This document shows, piece by piece, positions 39,598 through 45,627 of a stretch of 64,000 nucleotides of DNA. Source of the stretch: Chloroflexota bacterium (GTDB taxonomy: Bacteria > Chloroflexota > Ktedonobacteria > Ktedonobacterales > JADMIN01). Location: contig JAJPKE010000009.1 of NCBI GenBank assembly GCA_021323855.1, forward strand, positions 62,001 through 126,000, in the 5' to 3' direction. The translations under genes were made by a program, and so were the position numbers. The number at the start of each line of letters is the position of its first letter. Positions within the stretch are counted from its first letter, which is position 1. The notes beneath the pieces were generated by a model, which was given only the letters and a program-made list of their open reading frames with translations, did not search any database and had not been told where the DNA came from.

Positions 39598-40382
39598 GTA
39601 CCCTGGCTTTAACATTTCGTGATTCGCTGACGATGCTGCGCCGTGATACCAAACATTCCCTGCGCAACCTCATGATGACGGTGAGCGGCATATTGACGCC
39701 GACGATCCTGCTGGTACTATTCAACTATGTCTTCGGCGGCGCGATAGGCGCGGGCCTCGGCGGGGGGATACACGGCTCTTACATCAACTATGTCGCGCCC
39801 GCGATTCTGATTATGGCGGTGGGCAGCGGCTGCGCAACAACGGCGATCAACCTGGTGATGGACCTGAACGAAGGCGTCATCAACCGCTTCCGTACGATGG
39901 CGATTGCGCGCTCCTCGGTGCTGAATGGACAGGTGATCGGCAGCGTGATTCGCACACTGGCGAGCGTCGTTCTCGTACTGGGCGCGGCGCTGTTGATGGG
40001 CTTCCGTCCTACCGCAGACCTCCTGGCCTGGATTGAGGCGTTCGGCCTCATCGCGCTGTTTTCCTTCGCTATCACCTGGATGGGTGTCGTCTTCGGCCTG
40101 ATCGGCAAAACACCTGCTGGCGCCAACAGTCTCTCGCTCATCTTCCAGATTCTGTTGCCGTTTACCAGCAGCGCGTTTGTCAGCCCGGACTCAATGGCGG
40201 GCTGGATACGCTGGTTCGCTCAAAACCAGCCCTTCACCGCTGTCATAGATACGCTGCGTGGGTTGTTGCTCGGAACACCCATCGGCAATAGCGCGGTGTT
40301 TGCCATCGCCTGGAGCGTCGGTATTGCGCTGGTTGGATTCATTCTGGCGCGAACGATTTACAACCGCGCCCCCGCAAAATAA
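39594..40382 (+). CDS. ABC-2 type exporter permease (DrrB family)
   Basis: This 262-residue membrane protein has about six transmembrane helices and the ABC-2 motif region LSLIFQILLPFTSSAFVSP with NQPFTAVIDTLRGLLLG near the C-terminus. It pairs with the preceding ATPase, overlapping it by four bases. Function as an efflux pump is inferred from DrrAB homology. It converges on modB after 15 bp, with no terminator visible between them. Confidence 0.9.
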   Translation: MSTLALTFRDSLTMLRRDTKHSLRNLMMTVSGILTPTILLVLFNYVFGGAIGAGLGGGIHGSYINYVAPAILIMAVGSGCATTAINLVMDLNEGVINRFRTMAIARSSVLNGQVIGSVIRTLASVVLVLGAALLMGFRPTADLLAWIEAFGLIALFSFAITWMGVVFGLIGKTPAGANSLSLIFQILLPFTSSAFVSPDSMAGWIRWFAQNQPFTAVIDTLRGLLLGTPIGNSAVFAIAWSVGIALVGFILARTIYNRAPAK

Positions 40383-40397
40383 ATCAAGGGTAAGCGT

Positions 40398-41258
40398 TCA
40401 CTGATCTGTCTGGATGCGCTGGCGCAATGCCCAGCGCACCAGCAGCAGGATGGCGAACGACATCACCAGTAAGACGATAGCCAGGGTGATTGCGGCGCTC
40501 AGATCGAGTTCAAATCCCAGATAGATTGCCAGTGGCATCGTCTGGGTGCGGCCAGGGAAGTTACCGGCGAAGATAATGGTTGCGCCAAACTCACCCAACG
40601 CTCTGGCCCATGTCATCAATGCGCCGCCCATCAGCGCCGCGATGCTGAGAGGCAGCGTGATGCGCCCGAAGACGCCGAACGGTCCCGCGCCATCAACTGC
40701 GGCGGCGTCTTCTATGTCATGATTGACGTTGGCAAATGCGGTAGACGCCGCTTTGATATAGAACGGCGCCGCGACAAAGGTTTGCGCCATCACAACTGCG
40801 ACCGGCGTGAAGGCGATGTCAATGCCAAGCGCATTGAGCCAGTGGCCTAGCAGCCCGAAGCGCCCGAAGGCGACGAGCAGCGCAATGCCGGCGACCGCAG
40901 GCGGCATGACAATCGGCAGGTCGAGCAGCGCATCAAGGATGGTGCGTCCAGGGAACGTGCCGCGCGCCAGCAGATAGGCCAGCGGTGTGCCACCAATCAC
41001 CGTCAGGCCCAGCGTGCAGAGCGTCGTCACGAGGCTCAACTGAATAGCCTGCGCGACGGATGGATCAACCAGATGCGCCAGTATATCCGCCGGGGTCGCA
41101 CGCAGCACCAGCGCCAGCAGCGGCAACAGCAGAAACAGCAGAAACGGCAGGCTGGCGAGGAGCAGCGCCACCTTGCGCCAGTCCACTCGATGCCAGGTCG
41201 CCTCCTGGCGGCGCTCATGCCTCGTTTTTAGCAACTGGGTCGCTGCCGTCTCTGCCAT
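40398..41258 (-). CDS. modB: Molybdate ABC transporter permease
   Basis: This 286-residue membrane protein has six predicted helices and the permease-ATPase coupling loop EDAAAVDGAGPFGVFGRITLP near residue 195, followed by ALGEFGATIIFAGN typical of ModB/CysT. The start at 41258 is preferred because GAGGAAG lies 8 bp before it. It is downstream of modA by 63 bp. No modC ATPase gene lies on either side; energy must come from an ATPase encoded elsewhere. Tungstate or sulfate cannot be excluded. Confidence 0.9.
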   Translation of the reverse strand: MAETAATQLLKTRHERRQEATWHRVDWRKVALLLASLPFLLFLLLPLLALVLRATPADILAHLVDPSVAQAIQLSLVTTLCTLGLTVIGGTPLAYLLARGTFPGRTILDALLDLPIVMPPAVAGIALLVAFGRFGLLGHWLNALGIDIAFTPVAVVMAQTFVAAPFYIKAASTAFANVNHDIEDAAAVDGAGPFGVFGRITLPLSIAALMGGALMTWARALGEFGATIIFAGNFPGRTQTMPLAIYLGFELDLSAAITLAIVLLVMSFAILLLVRWALRQRIQTDQ

Positions 41259-41321
41259 TGCTTCTTCCTCACGCCAATTGCTCAAATTGCCTGTCGCTCC
41301 TCATATCTGGTATCTCATCGG

Positions 41322-42200
41322 CTAGCTGGCTGGTGGTGTGTACTGTGGCCCCTGGCTGGCCGCAATGAATCCATAGCTTGCCAGCACGTTCTGCCCATCG
41401 CTCGACATCACATAGGCGATGAATTGCTGCGCTGTACTGCTCTGTTTGGAGTTTTTAAGCGGCGCAATGGGATAGGTTGCAATCACATTGAAGGCGTCGG
41501 GAATGGCAATCGTCGTAACGCTATTCGGCTCAGTAGCCGCGTCGGTAGTATAGACAATGCCAGCGTCGCCCTCGCCAAGCGCAATCTTCGACAAAACCGA
41601 CTTGACATCAGTTTCGTATGACACCACATTCTTCAGCACATTCGCCTGATAGGAAGCGCTAAACGATGGATCGGCGCTGGCTTTGGAGAGAAACGTCAGC
41701 GCATAGCCGCCGACTGGCACCGTTTTCGCCGCCAGTACGATCTTGATGCCTGGTTTCGCCAGGTCTTGCAACGTCTGAATATTTGCCGGATTGTTCTTTG
41801 GCACGATAACCACGAGACGATTATGCGCAAACACCTGAACCGCCGAACTGCTGATCTGGCCGCCTTTAACGACGACATTCATCTGCGCGACATTGGCGGA
41901 GGCGAAGACATCAGCAGGCGCGCCCTGCGTAATTTGTCCAGCGAGCGTATCAGAGCCACCAAAATTGAAGCTCACAGTGACGTTGGAGTGGGCGGTGTGA
42001 AACTGGCTGCCAATCTTGGTGAATGCCCCTTGTAGCGATGCGGCAGCGAAGACATTCAGTGTGATGGGCTGCGAGCCGCCACTATTGGTACCGGTACAGG
42101 CGCTTACCGCGAGCAGTAGCGTGATGAGCAGCGATGCGACGAAAAGGTGCGGTGAGCGGACAGCGTGGAACCGGCGCGATGCAGGCTGAGCAGTGACCAT
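41322..42200 (-). CDS. modA: Molybdate-binding lipoprotein
   Basis: This 292-residue substrate-binding protein has a signal with lipobox LLAVSAC, then the ModA core: NVFAAASLQGAFTKIG, the anion-site FNFGGSDTLAGQITQGAPAD, ASANVAQM and AGIVYTTDA. The start at 42200 has a GAGAGG site upstream; the longer open frame runs unsupported into the PadR gene. It is the second gene of padR-modA-modB. The function is to capture molybdate outside the membrane for ModB. Confidence 0.92.
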   Translation of the reverse strand: MVTAQPASRRFHAVRSPHLFVASLLITLLLAVSACTGTNSGGSQPITLNVFAAASLQGAFTKIGSQFHTAHSNVTVSFNFGGSDTLAGQITQGAPADVFASANVAQMNVVVKGGQISSSAVQVFAHNRLVVIVPKNNPANIQTLQDLAKPGIKIVLAAKTVPVGGYALTFLSKASADPSFSASYQANVLKNVVSYETDVKSVLSKIALGEGDAGIVYTTDAATEPNSVTTIAIPDAFNVIATYPIAPLKNSKQSSTAQQFIAYVMSSDGQNVLASYGFIAASQGPQYTPPAS

Positions 42201-42273
42201 GTGTGCAATCCCTCTCTGTTGATGCCGTTGAAATCGTTGTTGCCGTGTCGCTCGATCATGGTTTTGGATAGAT

Positions 42274-42831
42274 TCAGCGTTCTGCCGTTGATGCTGCGAG
42301 TTCCTCCTGGCACTGATCCAGCCAGGGCAAAATGGCTTCGAGTTGCCCCCGGCGAAACTCCAACACCAGGCGGTCGTAGCGCCGTTCATGGCCGAGCGCC
42401 TGAATATCTGTCTCAATATCTGCGATCCACTGCCGGCAGATGGCTTTCTGGCGCTCGATCAATGCCGTTACTGTTGCCGTTCCCTCGCGTGCCGCAAAGA
42501 AGAGCTTGGCGAGGAATTCGAGGCGGAAGTCGCGCCCATGCTCCACCGGCGCGGCGACCCATGCGGCATAAGCCGCCTTGCCCTCAGCCGTGAGGTGAAA
42601 CACCTTACGCGGTGGGCGGCTGCCCTGCGCCTCGGTGACGCTGGTGATATAGCCGGCCTCCTGCAACCTGGTCAGCAGCGCATAGAGGTGGGCCTGTTTG
42701 AGATGCCACACCAGCCCCAGCGCCTCAGCGCGGAGCAACTGCTGGTGCATCTCATAGGGGTGCATGGGATGCTCCACCAGCAGCCCCAGCAGCGCGTGAT
42801 TGATGCCTGTCGGCAATGGTTCAGCAGGCAT
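42274..42831 (-). CDS. PadR-family transcriptional regulator
   Basis: This 185-residue protein has the PadR winged helix: NHALLGLLVEHPMHPYEMHQ, HLKQAHLYALLTRLQEAGYI, and the wing SRPPRKVFHLTAEGKAAY; then a helical dimerisation domain (about residues 100-180). The start at 42831 is preceded by a candidate promoter and a palindrome. It leads the padR-modA-modB unit, so it is a candidate regulator of molybdate uptake, which would be unusual since ModE normally does this. The ligand is unknown. Confidence 0.9.
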   Translation of the reverse strand: MPAEPLPTGINHALLGLLVEHPMHPYEMHQQLLRAEALGLVWHLKQAHLYALLTRLQEAGYITSVTEAQGSRPPRKVFHLTAEGKAAYAAWVAAPVEHGRDFRLEFLAKLFFAAREGTATVTALIERQKAICRQWIADIETDIQALGHERRYDRLVLEFRRGQLEAILPWLDQCQEELAASTAER

Positions 42832-42847
42832 AATAATACCCACCAGT

Positions 42848-42857
42848 TGAGTACTCA
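42848..42857. promoter_or_regulatory. Palindrome in the padR leader (candidate operator)
   Basis: TGAGTACTCA is a perfect 10-bp palindrome, 17 bp upstream of the padR start and downstream of its predicted transcription start. A related GTGAGTA follows at 42862. The position fits autorepression. Confidence 0.5.
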
Positions 42858-42877
42858 GAACGTGAGTAAGTGCTGGC

Positions 42878-42907
42878 AGTGTACGCATGCTGGCTGGCGC
42901 CTGTCAA
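42878..42907 (-). promoter_or_regulatory. Candidate promoter of padR-modAB
   Basis: On the minus strand TTGACA (42907-42902, 6/6), 18-bp spacer, TACACT (42883-42878, 4/6). Predicted start near 42870, about 40 bp before padR. Confidence 0.5.
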
Positions 42908-43341
42908 GAGTCGGTCAAGAGCGGATGTGCGACAATGAAACGGCGCTGACGGCAGGTGCCGTTATGTGGTTTTGAGGTGCTGTAGCGCGGATAAAGTGGA
43001 TGGCAGCGTTGAGACAATGCGGTGAAGGGGGCAAAAGATGGAATTGAGCGCACGCAACTAGTTACCTGGAACAATCAAACAGGTGACGTTGGGATCAGTG
43101 ATGGCAGAGGTAGTAGTGGAACTCAGTGGCGGGCAGGAAGTGGTATCAGCTATCACACGTGGCTCGGTGGAGCGACTCAATCTGCAGGTGGGCGACCAGG
43201 TGACTGTGATTATAGGAAAGCCCGTAAAACCGCTGTGCCTTTAGGCTGACGAAGGCCATGCGGATGAAAGGTGCTCTGTCCTGGCTTTAGCCAATAGTAC
43301 GTGCCCTCGACGACTTGTTGATATTGCTGTAGAATATCTAC

Positions 43342-43749
43342 ATGGGCAATAACAAGAATCTCGACTATCAACACGACGAACACCACGTCCATCTGATTGT
43401 CTATCATCTCATCTGGTGCCCCAAGCGGCGGCGCAAGGTGTTGGTAAACCAGATCGGGGCGCGTTGTGAGGCGTTGATTCGCCAGAAGTGCGAGGAGAAG
43501 GGCTGGACAATCTTGGAACTGGCCGTCCAGCCCGATCATGTGCATCTGTTCGTGCGGGTGTGGCCGTCCGTAAGCGCCGCTGACGTGGTGAAAGAGTGCA
43601 AAGGGCTATCCGCCTACCGGCTCCGGCAAGAGTTCCCTGAACTCTTGAAACTGCCGTCGCTCTGGACGCGCTCCTATTTTGCCTCAACAGCAGGCAACGT
43701 GAGCAGTGAGACGATTCAGCGGTATATCGCTGCCCAATCTACCAGTTAA
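43342..43749 (+). CDS. tnpA: IS200-like Y1 transposase TnpA
   Basis: This is a 135-residue HUH single-strand transposase. The HUH pair is in PDHVHLFV near residue 65, and the catalytic tyrosine in ETIQRYIAAQ near residue 128. VYHLIWCPKRRRKVL near residue 20 is a family hallmark. Length is normal. It excises and inserts the element as single-stranded DNA using end hairpins. tnpB follows after 15 bp in the same direction. Confidence 0.95.
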   Translation: MGNNKNLDYQHDEHHVHLIVYHLIWCPKRRRKVLVNQIGARCEALIRQKCEEKGWTILELAVQPDHVHLFVRVWPSVSAADVVKECKGLSAYRLRQEFPELLKLPSLWTRSYFASTAGNVSSETIQRYIAAQSTS

Positions 43750-43764
43750 AGAAGGTGCGTCATC

Positions 43765-44886
43765 ATGCTGATCCTTGAATACAAACTCGATGGCAAACCA
43801 ACGCAATACGCGGCCATTGAGGAAGGTATCCGTGTGGTGCAGTTCCTCCGCAACAAGTGTCTACGCGCCTGGGTAGACCGTATAGAGGAAGGCAAAAATT
43901 GCTTTGCCATGAACTCGTATACGGCAGTCCTGGCGAAACAGTACCCCTTTGCGGCTCGGCTCGGCTCACAGGCACGGCAGGCCAGCGCAGAACGTGCCTG
44001 GAAAGCGGTACAACGGTTCTATGACAACTGCACGGCCAAGAAACCGGGCAAGAAGGGCTATCCGCAGTTCCAGCACAACAACCGCTCGATTGAATACAAG
44101 GTCGCTGGCTGGAAACTCTCCTTGGATGGCAAGCACATCACCTTCACCGATGGGTTGGGTATCGGCACCCTACGGCTCATAGGGACGCGCAGCATTGAAA
44201 CCTTCCCACTGGCCCAAATTAAGCGGGTGCGGATTGTGCGTCGTGCCGATGGCTACTATTGCCAGTTCTGTGTTGATGCCCAGCGCAACGTCGTGCATGT
44301 GCCTACCGGCAAACAAGTGGGCATTGATATGGGTCTCAATGCCTTCTATACCGATAGCGAGGGGGAGACGGCAGAAAACCCGCGCCACTATCGCAAAGCG
44401 GAAAAGCAGGTGAAGCGGCTGCAACGGCAGGTGTCACGGAAAAAGAAAGGCTCGAAGAATCGCGCCAAAGCGCGAAAGAAGCTCGCCAGAAAGCACTTGC
44501 ACGTCCAACGGCAGCGTGAAGATCATGCGAGAAAACTCGCATGCGCGCTCGTCACGTCTCACGACCTGATTGCCTATGAAGATTTGCAAGTGCGCAACAT
44601 GGTGAAGAATCACTACCTCGCCAAGAGCATCAGCGATGCCGGCTGGTCACAGTTCTTGGGCTGGGTGCGCTATTATGCGGCGCTGCATGGCATTGAGTGC
44701 GTCGCCGTCCCACCCGCCTACACCTCACAGAACTGCTCAGGCTGTGGAACCTATGTCAAGAAAAGCCTGAGCGTGCGCACGCATAGTTGCCCGCACTGTG
44801 GCCTGATCTTGGACCGGGACCAGAACGCAGCACTCAATATCTTAGAAGCAGCACTCCGTATCCTGGGGCACAGGAAAACGGGCTAG
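43765..44886 (+). CDS. tnpB: TnpB, RNA-guided RuvC-like nuclease of IS605 element
   Basis: This is 373 residues. RuvC motifs are intact: D in GIDMGLNAF near residue 190, E in IAYEDLQVRN near 273, and D in LDRDQNAALNIL near 352. A zinc ribbon CSGCG ... CPHCG lies between them, near residues 320-345. A Lys/Arg-rich helix around residues 215-260 resembles the bridge-helix region. TnpB is the compact ancestor of Cas12, cutting targets next to a TAM under guidance from an omega RNA made from the element's right end. All catalytic residues appear present, so it may be functional. Confidence 0.95.
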   Translation: MLILEYKLDGKPTQYAAIEEGIRVVQFLRNKCLRAWVDRIEEGKNCFAMNSYTAVLAKQYPFAARLGSQARQASAERAWKAVQRFYDNCTAKKPGKKGYPQFQHNNRSIEYKVAGWKLSLDGKHITFTDGLGIGTLRLIGTRSIETFPLAQIKRVRIVRRADGYYCQFCVDAQRNVVHVPTGKQVGIDMGLNAFYTDSEGETAENPRHYRKAEKQVKRLQRQVSRKKKGSKNRAKARKKLARKHLHVQRQREDHARKLACALVTSHDLIAYEDLQVRNMVKNHYLAKSISDAGWSQFLGWVRYYAALHGIECVAVPPAYTSQNCSGCGTYVKKSLSVRTHSCPHCGLILDRDQNAALNILEAALRILGHRKTG

Positions 44887-45013
44887 TCTGGCGTGTCCAG
44901 CTAGCGAACGCTTGGGGACAGAGGGGCCGCTGGCGATAGGCAGCAATGGCTATCGGTAAGCCTGCTGGATGAACCAAGAATCTGCTATGGCTTGAGCCTA
45001 TGCAGAGTGTCAA
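44887..45013 (+). ncRNA. Predicted omega-RNA (reRNA) 3' region of the IS right end
   Basis: In IS605 elements the guide RNA scaffold spans the end of tnpB and the right end, with the guide in the adjacent flank. Here the scaffold would run from about 44780 through 45013 and the guide from 45014 (AAAGTCCACC...) in the interrupted mop gene. This is by family precedent; the sequence shows the terminal hairpin and TCAA end only. Confidence 0.5.
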
Positions 45014-45107
45014 AAAGTCCACCGAAGTCATGCTCGGCAAATAAGCACTCTTGGTATCGCGGGCGTCGTTTTTGCCAACGCGCCGATCCTTGATGGGCGC
45101 ATGTATA

Positions 45108-45147
45108 GGATGAGCGCGATGATAGAGCAGCGTCATCGCGCTCATCC
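45108..45147. terminator. Long perfect hairpin between mop remnant and a small membrane-protein gene
   Basis: GGATGAGCGCGATGA (45108-45122) and TCATCGCGCTCATCC (45133-45147) form a 15-bp perfect stem with a 10-base loop. No T run follows on either strand, so it is a terminator or RNA end stabiliser for the convergent genes. Confidence 0.55.
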
Positions 45148-45172
45148 AGCCGCGTAATGTGCTATCTGGCAG

Positions 45173-45364
45173 TTATGCCGCCTTCGCGCGTCCACCCATC
45201 ATAGACATAACCACACCGATGACGAGTACTACGGCGCCGACCACACCGACGATGAGGCTAATGTGGGCCGTGCTGCCGAGGAAGTGCTTCACGAAATGAT
45301 CAATAGCGGCAGCCGCGATGACGAGAATGCCAATGATGGCTACAACATAGCCGACAGACTTCAT
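45173..45364 (-). CDS. Small two-helix membrane protein
   Basis: This 63-residue protein has two hydrophobic helices (about residues 4-22 and 34-54) separated by a short His-containing loop and a Lys-ended tail. No family is recognised. The start at 45364 (MKSVGYVV) has AGGAGG 5-6 bp upstream, and a near-consensus promoter lies at 45467-45495. The strong expression signals suggest it is an abundant membrane protein; its function is unknown. Confidence 0.75.
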   Translation of the reverse strand: MKSVGYVVAIIGILVIAAAAIDHFVKHFLGSTAHISLIVGVVGAVVLVIGVVMSMMGGRAKAA

Positions 45365-45466
45365 AGTCTCCTCCTGTGTGCTGAACACACAAATTAAGTA
45401 GCTCGAAGACAACGTGCCGGGATTCCAGATTGTCTACCAGAGGCACAACGCACCCTGGCTGAGGCG

Positions 45467-45495
45467 AGTATAGCGATATCCGCCTAATCTGTCAA
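45467..45495 (-). promoter_or_regulatory. Near-consensus promoter of the small membrane-protein gene
   Basis: On the minus strand TTGACA (45495-45490, 6/6), 17-bp spacer, TATACT (45472-45467, 5/6). It gives a 5' leader of about 95 nt. Confidence 0.7.
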
Positions 45496-45502
45496 CGTAC
45501 AT

Positions 45503-45532
45503 TTGTCCTCAGAGGAACTATTGGTTTATACT
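45503..45532 (+). promoter_or_regulatory. Candidate recG promoter, divergent from the small-gene promoter
   Basis: TTGTCC (45503-45508, 4/6), 18-bp spacer, TATACT (45527-45532, 5/6). It lies 8 bp beyond the -35 of the opposing promoter. Confidence 0.45.
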
Positions 45533-45627
45533 GCTGGAATGGTGTGGGAAAAATGGCTCATGGCGGCAGCCATATAATGACATGCTGGATAGATACTAAC
45601 GGCCCGGCAGAGCGGAGATTAACCCAG

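Larger units (their letters stand above)
43214..45013 (+). mobile_element. IS200/IS605-type element (tnpA + tnpB), 1800 bp
   Basis: The ends are set by the interrupted mop gene: left flank ends ...GTGATTAT at 43213, right flank resumes AAAGTCC at 45014 (one base of ambiguity at the left). No target duplication is seen, as expected for this family. The right end has an imperfect subterminal hairpin (CTGC...GGCTTGAGCC...GCAG, 44982-45005) followed by AGTGTCAA, typical of such elements. The left end has small hairpins, such as GCCTTTAGGC and TGGCTTTAGCCA. Insertion follows TTAT, the probable target/TAM. Both genes look intact, so the element may be active. Confidence 0.9.
43038..45044 (+). pseudogene. 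mop: Molybdenum-pterin binding protein (Mop/molbindin), broken by amber codon and IS insertion
   Basis: The 5' part (43038-43213) reads MELSARN, TAG, then LPGTIKQVTLGSVMAEVV and on to GDQVTVII. The 3' part (45014-45044) reads KSTEVMLGK and stop. Joining them across the IS, with the isoleucine codon split at the junction, gives a 68-codon molbindin (TOBE/Mop domain) of normal length, beginning MELSARNxLPGTI. The eighth codon, usually Gln or Lys in this family, is TAG, one change from CAG. So the gene has two lesions. A GAAGGGGG site 7 bp before the ATG shows it was once translated. It diverges from padR-modAB, matching a molybdenum storage or transport role. Confidence 0.88.

Noticed and set aside
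40382-40398. DrrB-type permease as the missing ModC partner of modAB
   Set aside because: The exporter genes are on the other strand, and their ATPase has DrrA-type features rather than the ModC C-terminal molybdate domain.
42104-42416. N-terminal extension of modA into the padR gene
   Set aside because: The start at 42200 with its own ribosome site gives a normal lipoprotein signal; the upstream frame is antisense-like and unrelated.
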